A stretch of 35,885 bases of DNA, taken from positions 1 through 35,885 of the forward strand of contig JAKVAY010000009.1 of assembly GCA_022447185.1 (NCBI GenBank). Direction: 5' to 3'. Source of the DNA: Fuerstiella sp. (GTDB lineage: Bacteria > Planctomycetota > Planctomycetia > Planctomycetales > Planctomycetaceae). Below are positions 20,301-28,138 of this stretch, in pieces. The stretch's first letter is position 1. Every line of letters begins with the position of its first letter. The notes beneath the pieces are model-generated. The model saw only the letters and a program-made list of their open reading frames with translations, was not told the origin of the DNA and searched no databases. The position numbers and the translations under genes were made by a program.

Positions 20301-20849
20301 GGGCAGGATGTCTCGTACGACAAACTGGAGCTCGGCAGAAATTTCTTCACGCTCACCGAGCAGACTGTCGCGGGGAATCGCAGATGGCAGTTCAACCCAT
20401 ACCGAGACACTGTCGCCCCGCCGGATGCCCAACTCACGTGCTGTCCGAAAACCCAGCACAATATCGTTGTCCACAGGAACGGACGTATCAGCTGTATCCA
20501 ACAGATTCCAGGCCGATCTATCGACACCAGTGACGGTGACAGAGCCTACTCGGCGGCTGATTGTTTGCTGCTGCAGTTCCATTCCGGCCGACACCGTCAC
20601 TGCCGGAGCAACCATTGCACCAGAATGCTCCGCGATATCCGCAGCCAGTTGTTCCCGAACAAACCGACCGTGAACAACATGAGTCACTTTTCCGAGACGC
20701 AGTCGAGTCATTTGACGCAAACTGTGGCGCACGGAATCGCCAACAATCATTGCTCCGCCAATGGCCGCTGTGGAAATCGCCACGGCCAGTGCCACGATAA
20801 CATTCACTCGACGATAATAGAATACGCTGCGAAGAACAGGAGAGACCAT
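17385..20849 (-). CDS. Very large FtsX-type ABC transporter permease
   Basis: 1154 residues from the ATG at 20849; upstream in-frame starts would put non-hydrophobic sequence before the first membrane helix. The first helix ([26 protein letters not shown]) is followed by a ~500-residue MacB-like extracytoplasmic region. A central cluster of three to four helices comes next ([24 protein letters not shown]..., [23 protein letters not shown]...), with two more helices ([20 protein letters not shown]..., [16 protein letters not shown]). A second extracytoplasmic domain and a final FtsX cluster ([37 protein letters not shown]) close the protein. This is the double-FtsX layout of the LolE/MacB superfamily. 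No ATPase gene is adjacent in this window. A triplicated Ser-Pro-Asp lies in the second extracytoplasmic domain. Confidence 0.85.
   Translation of the reverse strand: [1154 protein letters not shown]
18121..18147 (-). repeat. 9-bp tandem repeat, three perfect copies
   Basis: GGCGAATCC occurs three times in a row (plus-strand reading), encoding Ser-Pro-Asp three times within the FtsX permease. Gain or loss of a unit by slippage would keep the frame. Confidence 0.9.
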
Positions 20850-21136
20850 AGTGACGCCCGTGAATTGACAGGTCCAGGAGTAATGGAGTCTATCAAGCTG
20901 AGTCATCACTGGCTGCAAGGATCTTTTGTGATCGTCCGTTGACACTGCCTGATTGTCGCAGACCAGCTACAGCCTGCCTGTTCTATGGTAGATCGAAACC
21001 AACACTGTCACAGGCTTACCACATACGATTTCGAAAAAGCGCCCGCAGTTATTTGAACATAAAAACGGCCGGATCATCGTGCGCCACCGGCACCGAGCCC
21101 ATGGCCGACCTGAACCAAGCGATTCCACGGGGTCCG

Positions 21137-22282
21137 TCAAAAGCTTTCGCCGCTCACGGGAGTTTGGGGCGTGACAGACGCCGAAGGTTTGTCACCTTCC
21201 GGAGTAATCAATCGGGCGTAGACATTCAGATCAATGTCCTCAGAGACAGTGCGTGCAGCACCATCACAAAAGACGATATTCACGATGTCCGAATGATTCG
21301 AATTCGGAAACGGACGCTCGCCTTCCGGACCAGCTCGTGCTCCGTTGATGACGCCATACGGATGAGCCGGATCAAGTGGTGCCGACGGGAAATAGCTGGA
21401 CGAATCGAATCCGGAGGTATCCGGATCAATTGGAAATACGGTGGCGCAATTACGCGGATCGGGATCTCCCCACAATTGCTTTTCGCCGGCATTCACGTTC
21501 TCTGTGACCAATATTGTGTTGCTGAGGCCATCATAGATGTTGTCCGGACCGTGGCTTCCACTGGGGAGGGTCTTGGTCGGATTTCCGTCACCACTGCGAT
21601 CCAGTACTGTACGCCACATGACCCCACTGCGACGAAATACGTCTTGATCCTCAGCATCATTCACGATTCCATTGACATTGAAATCGAGGTCGGAATCATT
21701 GAAATTATGGTAATTGCTCGAGCCCCAGCCACTGCCGGAACTCAGTGATCCATCGATATTTGCATACCCCACGTTCACGACGTAACTCAGCGTACCAGGG
21801 ATGCCCTGAGCCGTATGGTCGGCAGGACATATCAGAACTGCCAATACATACTGCCGGATCAAATCGTGGTTGGAGAGTCCATTTGCACCGCTAAACGTTG
21901 AATCGTGCTCCCGAGTGTGATCCCAGCGATCGTAGACATCCTGACGATCGAGCTCTCCCAAAATATCCACAACCCAGTTTCTCAACTGGCGTCCGAAGAA
22001 GCCTCCTGGTTGCCAAATCCCGGAACTGTCTTTGTAGTCTCCCCATGTCCCGTATGGCGGGAACTGCTTATTCGTATCTTTTGCTGCATATGCATGCATA
22101 GCAACACCAACCTGACGCATGTGATTCAGGCACTGGACTCGGCGTGACGTGGCACGTGCGTATTGAATTGCCGGCAGCAGGAGTGCCATCAGCATGGCGA
22201 TGATGGACATGACGACCAGCAATTCAACCAGAGTGAACGCAGATCGCTGACATTGAGTCCGAGCGTGCGACATCACTTTCAT
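21137..22282 (-). CDS. DUF1559 pseudopilin-like protein (type IV pilin N-terminus, H-X9-DG tail)
   Basis: 381 residues; the ATG at 22282 has AGGAGT about 10 bases upstream. The N-terminus is a prepilin signal: positively charged leader, cleavage between Ala15 and Phe16, and the FTLVE motif with Glu20 at position +5, followed by one hydrophobic helix ([19 protein letters not shown]). The G usually before the cleavage site is Ala here, a variant allowed in this family. The body is the DUF1559/SBP_bac_10-type domain ([18 protein letters not shown]..., [13 protein letters not shown]). It ends with [12 protein letters not shown], an exact His-nine-residues-Asp-Gly motif. DUF1559 is massively expanded in planctomycetes; members are probably exported and processed by a prepilin peptidase, with unknown function. 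Confidence 0.95.
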   Translation of the reverse strand: MKVMSHARTQCQRSAFTLVELLVVMSIIAMLMALLLPAIQYARATSRRVQCLNHMRQVGVAMHAYAAKDTNKQFPPYGTWGDYKDSSGIWQPGGFFGRQLRNWVVDILGELDRQDVYDRWDHTREHDSTFSGANGLSNHDLIRQYVLAVLICPADHTAQGIPGTLSYVVNVGYANIDGSLSSGSGWGSSNYHNFNDSDLDFNVNGIVNDAEDQDVFRRSGVMWRTVLDRSGDGNPTKTLPSGSHGPDNIYDGLSNTILVTENVNAGEKQLWGDPDPRNCATVFPIDPDTSGFDSSSYFPSAPLDPAHPYGVINGARAGPEGERPFPNSNHSDIVNIVFCDGAARTVSEDIDLNVYARLITPEGDKPSASVTPQTPVSGESF

Positions 22283-22545
22283 CGTGCGGTACTCCTGATC
22301 CGAACACGGAAATCAGGCGGACGTCATCCTGACACAAAGAAACGAACCAGCGGCAGAACTCCAGTCGGGTGCGAACCGTCTCATTCCGAAGACAGCGAAC
22401 ACGATCGACGTCGTCCTGCACAAACCTCACTCATTTCTGAGGTTCCTGGCACTCCACCTGGTGTCTGAAGCAATGACACTAAAGTACTCACGTGGCAGCC
22501 ATTTGAATAACCGACCGACACGAAATCGGCTGGAAATTTCCATCC

Positions 22546-23631
22546 TTAGCAATCCGCCGAGTGGCTGACACAGGTAAGCTCGCGAAGGTTGGCAGACAGC
22601 ACTGGTTGCGGACAACTCCAGACCAGAAAGAACATGCTCTCTCGCACAGCCCGCTCAGCGGCGTGCCCGGCCACGTAGCCAGCTCCCTTAGTTGCCGCCA
22701 GCCAGACCTGCGCAGTGCGCAGTACCAGTGAATTCGCCTGACGCCGTACTACTTCTGCCGGAGATGGCCCCTCCCAATGATCACTGAGTGCAGCACGATG
22801 AATCTGATCGACCAGTTCGGCTGACGACTTACTCAACGGTTCCACAAATTCGCTCAGATCCGGACGACGATTCATTTCGGTACGAAGATGTCGCAGCATG
22901 CCGTCTGCCGCACCAACCGCTAAGGTCGATGTTCCCAAAGACCCGGCACCACCGCCCGTGGCCTGCCGCATGACGGCTGGTACCGGACCGTGCAGGATTT
23001 CTTCGGGTCTCACCTCTACATTCGTCAGTTGAACCGATCCGGTCTGCGATGAACTGAGCGCCATCAATTTCACAGGTTCGTTGACGTGCAACCCGTCACG
23101 ATCGGTGGGAATTGCGGCCAGTAATTGTCGACCGTCAGTAAGTTGTCCACCCGTGACCAGTACATCGGCGTAAGCGGCCCCTGTTGCCCAGGGGACAACA
23201 CCGGACAGGCGAAACCCGTCCTCACTGGGTTCAGCCCGCACAGCAGGAGTCGCCAGATGCTGCCCGGAGGTCGTCAGATGCGAGATTCCTACGGTAGCGA
23301 ACAGACGACCGTCGGCAAGCTCCGGCAACAGAGATTCACGAGCGTCCGAGTTCTGTGAAGTCACGATTCTCTGGCAGGCCGCGTTGCGCTGCGTGAGAAT
23401 GAATGTGGTGACAAGACAGGCGGATGAAAGTACCCGATATCCGTCAAGCATCGTGACGTCGTCGAGTTCCAGACCACCAAACTGCCCGGGCAGGTTCCAT
23501 TTCATGACACCGGCAGCATTCAGTGCCTGCAGTCTGTCGGCAGGCCAGTCATCGATCGCTTCCGAACACGGAGTAGCAGCGAGTCTTGACAGCAGCGACT
23601 GCACCGCTTCCGATTCCAGGAGGGAACTCAT
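22546..23631 (-). CDS. Divergent acyl-CoA dehydrogenase-like flavoprotein
   Basis: 361 residues from the ATG at 23631. The acyl-CoA dehydrogenase fold is readable: an N-terminal helical segment with LNAAGVMKWNLPGQFGGLELDD, the flavin-side region (ATVGISHLTTSGQH..., GFRLSGVVPWATGAAYADVLVTGG), the beta domain (LSSSQTGSVQLTNVEVRPEEILHG), and a C-terminal helical block (KGAGYVAGHAAERAVRESMFFLVWSC). At ~360 residues it is about 20 shorter than typical members. The usual C-terminal YEGT, which holds the catalytic Glu of many family members, reads WSCP here. It may therefore use a base elsewhere, or act as a flavin monooxygenase-type or non-dehydrogenase relative. Confidence 0.75.
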   Translation of the reverse strand: MSSLLESEAVQSLLSRLAATPCSEAIDDWPADRLQALNAAGVMKWNLPGQFGGLELDDVTMLDGYRVLSSACLVTTFILTQRNAACQRIVTSQNSDARESLLPELADGRLFATVGISHLTTSGQHLATPAVRAEPSEDGFRLSGVVPWATGAAYADVLVTGGQLTDGRQLLAAIPTDRDGLHVNEPVKLMALSSSQTGSVQLTNVEVRPEEILHGPVPAVMRQATGGGAGSLGTSTLAVGAADGMLRHLRTEMNRRPDLSEFVEPLSKSSAELVDQIHRAALSDHWEGPSPAEVVRRQANSLVLRTAQVWLAATKGAGYVAGHAAERAVRESMFFLVWSCPQPVLSANLRELTCVSHSADC

Positions 23632-24077
23632 AATAATTTACCAGGGAACGCAGGTCAGTGACGCCTTATTCTGTCACCTGAGTTGATGTTTCGCCACAGT
23701 TCGGTCCACATCAATCGCATGTTGCGTGTCAGGACCTGTTGTGGAGAGCATGGCAGTCCGCAAGGTGTCATCAAGGGACATGTGAGACGAACGCATCCAT
23801 AATGGCCCAAATGCTGCCATCACCTCTCGGGAATTCCAGAGAACAAAGGCGAATCTGACGATCGGATACTTTGATCGAGACACCACTTTTTCATAACATG
23901 CTGTGCCTGTGACCGTTGAGTCTTCTGCGGCTGGCTGCGGTCAATGGGATATTTTTTGTCAGATCCGGACGTATTGTTCCTCCGGTGATGGCGGATCAGC
24001 TGAATGCGTCTTCAGCCCCGGCCAGGAGTTGTTCGGGATAATCCACGGCTGACAGGTTGAGTTTTCCAGGTTGTTTT
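23632..24077 (+). other. Intergenic region between divergent acyl-CoA dehydrogenase-like and infC genes
   Basis: About 450 bases. A 70-codon minus-strand frame (23674-23886, GTG start, no good ribosome-binding site) is the longest candidate, with no recognisable family; I do not call it. The infC leader should lie in the last ~150 bases. No clear promoter or riboswitch was recognised. Confidence 0.4.
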
Positions 24078-24092
24078 GAGGAGGTAACCATT
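24078..24092 (+). promoter_or_regulatory. Strong Shine-Dalgarno with AUU start codon of infC
   Basis: GAGGAGGT (24078-24085) lies four bases before ATT (24090-24092). It is the best ribosome-binding site seen in the window and no ATG or GTG follows at that spacing, which fixes the start. AUU initiation of infC is the established basis of IF-3 autoregulation in E. coli. Confidence 0.85.
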
Positions 24093-24635
24093 AAACGTTT
24101 TCGTCCAAGTCCGGTTCCACAGCGTGATGTGCCCAGGATGAATGATCGAATTCGCATTTCTCCCATTCGGGTCGTCAACTCTGATGGTGAGATGCTGGGA
24201 GAAATGGAAACAGAACAGGCACTGCAAATCTCACAGGAACAAGGTCTTGACCTGGTTGAAGTGAGTCCTGAAGCCCGACCACCGGTATGCCGTATCATGA
24301 ACTACGGCAAAGTGCTGTACGAACGGCAAAAGAAAACTGGTGGCGGTAAACAGCACAAAACACAGCTCAAGCAGCTTCGTCTGCGGGCTAAGACAGGGCA
24401 GCACGACATTGATGTGAAGGTCAACAAGGCTCGAGAGTTCCTGGCGCGTCGTGACAAAGTGAAAATCAACGTCATGTTCCGTGGCCGCGAAAATGCCCAT
24501 CATGATCGTGGCCGTGAAATGCTTGAAGAGATCGTTAAGTCACTCGAGGACATCGCCAGTGTGGAACAGTCCCCTCGGATGGAAAGCGGTCGCATGATGT
24601 CCGTCATGCTGTCACCTCTGGGTGCTGGTAAGTAG
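24090..24635 (+). CDS. infC: Translation initiation factor IF-3 (AUU start)
   Basis: 181 residues when started at the ATT codon at 24090. IF-3 binds the 30S subunit, enforces start-codon selection and prevents premature 50S joining. Two-domain layout: a short basic leader, then the N-domain starting at [23 protein letters not shown], a lysine-rich linker ([22 protein letters not shown]), and the C-domain ([30 protein letters not shown]..., [12 protein letters not shown]). The first ATG in frame (24138) would remove the leader and has no Shine-Dalgarno, whereas the ATT has a near-perfect one. The usual downstream partners rpmI and rplT do not follow; a PLP enzyme gene does. Confidence 0.96.
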   Translation: MKRFRPSPVPQRDVPRMNDRIRISPIRVVNSDGEMLGEMETEQALQISQEQGLDLVEVSPEARPPVCRIMNYGKVLYERQKKTGGGKQHKTQLKQLRLRAKTGQHDIDVKVNKAREFLARRDKVKINVMFRGRENAHHDRGREMLEEIVKSLEDIASVEQSPRMESGRMMSVMLSPLGAGK

Positions 24636-24720
24636 CCGAACCTTTTCACAGACGTTGAACACATCACCACACCGCATGGTGGAGCAGTGCCGTCTGATTG
24701 TTTTTGGGAGATTTCCGGCT

Positions 24721-25848
24721 GTGATAGTCCAGACACCCAAATTGAATGCCGACACCGCCCGTGAATTGATCACTCCATCATTACTGGTGTGGCCGGAATC
24801 CATCGATGCCAACATAGACCGTATTGTGCAGATTGCCGGAGATCCCGGGCGATTAAGGCCTCACTGCAAGACACACAAGATGATTGAAGTCGCGCAGCGT
24901 CTTGTCGCAGCTGGAGTGTCTCAGCATAAGGCCTCCACCGTTGTCGAAGTCGATATGCTCTGTCGCGCCGGTGCCAAAGATGTTGTTCTTGCCGGTAATC
25001 CCGTTGGTCCGTCGTTGACTCAGCTGCAGCAGGTTGTCACCGCGTATCCACAGGTCAGGATCAGTATTACGGCCGATGCAGAAGGACCAATCCGACAGGC
25101 ATCCGACGAGTCGTTGGCCGCCGGTATCTCGTTAGGAGTTATGATCGACCTTGATGTCGGACTGCACCGAACCGGAGTCACTCCGGATTCCCCAAATGCA
25201 GAAACTCTCTACAAACTTGTCCAAAGTCTGAGCGGACTTCATCCGGCCGGCCTGCACATCTACGATGGCCATCACCACCAGAGTGACCCTGATGAGCGAA
25301 CAGCAGCAATCCAAGCGGCATGGCAACCAGTGGAGAGTCTGATTCATCGGCTGGAGTCAGCAGATCTGCCAGTCCCTGAATTGCTGTGTGGCGGTACCCC
25401 GTCCTTTCCGGTGTACGCGAAATTTGAAAATCCGCGAATCCGCCTGAGTCCGGGCACCTGCACACTGCATGACGTCGGCTACGGCCGCAAATGTCCTGAT
25501 CTGGTCTTTGATGTCGCAGCGGCCGTGGCAACCCGGGTGGTGAGCAACGCGGTTCCTGGCCAGTTGACTCTCGACGTCGGCCATAAAGCCATTGCCGCGG
25601 ATCCACCAGCGGACTTCCGAGCTGTACTGCCGGACCTGCCGGATGCGGAGGCTATCATCCATAACGAGGAACACCTGACAGTCACAACGGAGCATGCCGT
25701 TAAATACGCACCCGGTGACCTGCTGTTTGCTTTTCCGGTCCACATCTGTCCAACCGTTGCTCTGCACGAATCAGCGATTGTCATCAAAGATGAAGTTGAA
25801 ACCGATCGCTGGATGATTGCCCGACACCGAATTCTTCGCGACGTTTGA
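24721..25848 (+). CDS. D-threonine-aldolase-like / DSD1-family PLP enzyme (alanine racemase N-terminal fold)
   Basis: 375 residues from the GTG at 24721, which has GGGAGA about 10 bases upstream and sits the usual short distance before the conserved 'TPSLLVWPESIDANIDRI' beginning; an ATG at 24676 is the alternative. PLP is bound through the first Lys of RPHCKTHK (Lys50). The alanine-racemase-type barrel continues with QHKASTVVEVDMLCRAGAKDVVLAGN, IDLDVGLHRTGV, and LHIYDGHHHQ. The C-terminal beta domain holds GTCTLHDVGYG, LDVGHKAIAADPP and HICPT, the His/Cys metal site typical of D-threonine aldolase and D-serine dehydratase DSD1. Expected reaction: metal- and PLP-dependent cleavage or dehydration of a D-beta-hydroxy amino acid. 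It follows infC by 85 bp and converges on the GH-like gene. Confidence 0.85.
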   Translation: MIVQTPKLNADTARELITPSLLVWPESIDANIDRIVQIAGDPGRLRPHCKTHKMIEVAQRLVAAGVSQHKASTVVEVDMLCRAGAKDVVLAGNPVGPSLTQLQQVVTAYPQVRISITADAEGPIRQASDESLAAGISLGVMIDLDVGLHRTGVTPDSPNAETLYKLVQSLSGLHPAGLHIYDGHHHQSDPDERTAAIQAAWQPVESLIHRLESADLPVPELLCGGTPSFPVYAKFENPRIRLSPGTCTLHDVGYGRKCPDLVFDVAAAVATRVVSNAVPGQLTLDVGHKAIAADPPADFRAVLPDLPDAEAIIHNEEHLTVTTEHAVKYAPGDLLFAFPVHICPTVALHESAIVIKDEVETDRWMIARHRILRDV

Positions 25849-25909
25849 ACGCTCCAGACATGACCGACTTAAATGTCCTGCACCGTATTTCCTAATGCGG
25901 CTGATGTGC

Positions 25910-25929
25910 GTTGACTGACACTCAGTAAC
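25910..25929. terminator. Weak hairpin between convergent genes
   Basis: GTT-ACTGA pairs with TCAGT-AAC around a CAC loop, with one bulged G (8 bp). It lies between the stop codons of the PLP enzyme and the GH-like gene. No T-run follows on either strand, so a terminator role is only suggested by position. Confidence 0.25.
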
Positions 25930-25942
25930 AAACAAAAACTGC

Positions 25943-28138
25943 CTATTCGGCATCTGCCAGTTTTTCGTACTCGTCCAGCAATGGTCGATAAGCATACGCA
26001 TTCAGAACAGCAATGACGCCACGGTCACTTTGGTCCTGGGCGACATCGGCCAGCGTATTGATGCAGTTATAGGTCTGCTCAAGTGCGGTTTCCAGATATT
26101 CGATCGCCTGTTCCGTGTCCCCTGCCTCACGCGCGATGGCAGCCTGTCTCACTGCATTGACAGCCGCAAAATATTCCAGGACATACTCGCCCCGCTTTGC
26201 ATAATAAAACAGGACCGGCTTGGCATCACCGTCGATCGCTCCCTGAGCACGATAGAGCTCAATCATGTACTGCGTGTACTCGTCGGTTGCCTCCGCCCAC
26301 CATTCCGGGATCGGCTCCGCGTGGTAGTGCTTCATCATCATACCGGGGACCGGAAACGTGAATCCAATCGCATGCCTGTCGATCAGATCGGTCGCTGTTT
26401 CCAGATGCTCCCATGCCTTCCACAAACGGTCAGCGGCAGCCTTGTTTCCGGTAGCTGTTGTCCAAAGTTCCCGCACTGCCTGTTCGCCACTAAGCTCTTT
26501 GTCCCATGACGCTCGAGCCAGAAAATAAATCGCGGGATCAAGTTCTCCCGGCACCCAGTAACGAGTTGAATACCCGGCCCAGCCGTGCTGCTTAATAACG
26601 TCAACGAGTGTGCTCAAACTCTTAACTGCTGACTGTGGCAGAATACCAACGTTGTCATCAGCCAGCGTCATGATTAGTTCGCTGGAAACCTGTGCTGCGG
26701 GCACCTGCGGAATAAAATGACGGTTGTCGGCAGATCTCCGAGCCGTGTAGTCCAGGAAATTCAGTGTTCCGGCGTTCCCCGGGACGACCTGATCCAGTAC
26801 GGAAAACAGCGCCGGATCAACGCTCTGGATCACCAGTTCAACTGATCTGCCGTCGGCACGCTTCAGCAACCCTGCGTCTTCGAACAAAACATGAAAGAAG
26901 GCCAGCCCAACGAGATTTCCCTGAATTGCCTGCGCGCCACGATCACCCGACACAATGACATCGCGATCACGTGCCATTTGCTGCAGTTTCCCCATGGTCA
27001 GTTCGGCAGACAGCCCCCGCTGCTGCAACATATGCAGAGCCTGATCTGCATGAGCGCCCCATGTAGGAAATTCGGGCATCGACACATAAAGCCTGTCCAG
27101 CTGAGGATAAGTTTCGACATAGGCACGGATTTTTGCAGCCACAAGGTCACGGAATGTTCTGTCCGCTGGTCCCAGATCACTTCCGGCGGTGATCGTCAAA
27201 TTCTTCAATTGATGAGCAATGACTGACCCTGGCAGCGCCTTCTGAAACTCGAGAGGAAACTCGCCCGGTACGATGCTCACACCGACTGTCATTCCCAACT
27301 CATGAGCCGTGTCAATCAGCGCCTGCATATGCTGTCGACCGGCCTCATGACGTTCGTCTGCCGTCGTCAGCCCCGAGAAATCGGGATTCTCAAACATCTT
27401 TTTCCCACCGAACGCTTTCCTGCCGACGGTGTCACCATCCACCGGATACTTCTCGTCGAACCAGTGCGTCGCTGTTGATTTTTCGACACCATTGAATGCG
27501 TAACGCACGAAGGGTTGCCACGGATACACGGCCAGCATGACCCGGTTGAATTTCATCTTCGCAAGCTGGCGCAGGAATTGTTGATGTTCGTTGATGCCCC
27601 AGGATTCCGGACCGATTGCAAAGTCGTTGATTGTTCGCCATGTACGGGAACGCAGCTGTGGCTCCATCACAGTATCAACTCCGTCCAGATCAAACGACTT
27701 CTTCTTGGCGGGGAACAGATCACCTCGAGGCAGGTAACGGATACCCAGTCGGTACCCGAGTTCGTAAGCGGCCCACATCGTTGCCACCGGACTTCCACCG
27801 CCAACGACGTGGCTGCGCTGATCAGGGAATGACCGGATTACGATTCCCTGGTTGGACACCTCCGGCCAGTCCGGACGGAGCCTCGCCACATACGGATTGG
27901 TCTGTGGGCTTCCAACATACACCGTCGTTCCGGAAACGTCCCCTGGTGTTTCCACAACAGTGACGTAAATATCGTCAAACAGCCGCTCAAACTGGCTGCC
28001 AAGTTCGTTGGCTGCGTACTGCTGCAGAGCTGGTGCATTGAGTCCGTATACAATCTGTACGACATCCGCAGCACGCAAGGAGACACAGGTCCACAACAGA
28101 GCAACAGCGACACCAGCAGGAATTCCCGGGCGATGCAT
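25943..28138 (-). CDS. Secreted glycoside-hydrolase-like protein (alpha-glucuronidase/GH20-type N-domain plus barrel)
   Basis: 731 residues from the ATG at 28138, which has GGAGG eight bases upstream inside the end of the preceding gene; its A is shared with that gene's TGA (TGATG). Signal peptide: MHRPGIPAGVAVALLWTCVSLRA. Residues ~25-150 look like the alpha/beta domain that precedes GH67/GH20 catalytic barrels (YAANELGSQFERLFDD, TTVYVGSPQTNP, GGGSPVATMWAAYELGYRLGIRYLPRGDLFP). A barrel-like part follows (RSRTWRTINDFAIGPESWGINEHQQFLRQLAKMKFNRVMLAVYPW, HELGMTVGVSIVPGEFP). The C-terminal ~200 residues are helical. The exact family and catalytic acids are not identified. Carbohydrate processing outside the cytoplasm is the likely role by fold resemblance. 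Confidence 0.65.
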   Translation of the reverse strand: MHRPGIPAGVAVALLWTCVSLRAADVVQIVYGLNAPALQQYAANELGSQFERLFDDIYVTVVETPGDVSGTTVYVGSPQTNPYVARLRPDWPEVSNQGIVIRSFPDQRSHVVGGGSPVATMWAAYELGYRLGIRYLPRGDLFPAKKKSFDLDGVDTVMEPQLRSRTWRTINDFAIGPESWGINEHQQFLRQLAKMKFNRVMLAVYPWQPFVRYAFNGVEKSTATHWFDEKYPVDGDTVGRKAFGGKKMFENPDFSGLTTADERHEAGRQHMQALIDTAHELGMTVGVSIVPGEFPLEFQKALPGSVIAHQLKNLTITAGSDLGPADRTFRDLVAAKIRAYVETYPQLDRLYVSMPEFPTWGAHADQALHMLQQRGLSAELTMGKLQQMARDRDVIVSGDRGAQAIQGNLVGLAFFHVLFEDAGLLKRADGRSVELVIQSVDPALFSVLDQVVPGNAGTLNFLDYTARRSADNRHFIPQVPAAQVSSELIMTLADDNVGILPQSAVKSLSTLVDVIKQHGWAGYSTRYWVPGELDPAIYFLARASWDKELSGEQAVRELWTTATGNKAAADRLWKAWEHLETATDLIDRHAIGFTFPVPGMMMKHYHAEPIPEWWAEATDEYTQYMIELYRAQGAIDGDAKPVLFYYAKRGEYVLEYFAAVNAVRQAAIAREAGDTEQAIEYLETALEQTYNCINTLADVAQDQSDRGVIAVLNAYAYRPLLDEYEKLADAE

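Noticed and set aside
20097..20942. 281-codon plus-strand frame opposite the FtsX permease
   Set aside because: No domain, signal or ribosome-binding site; the opposite strand has an intact 1154-residue protein with clear membrane topology.
23674..23886. 70-codon minus-strand frame between the acyl-CoA dehydrogenase-like gene and infC
   Set aside because: GTG start without a ribosome-binding site, no known family, no coupling to a neighbour; too weak to call.
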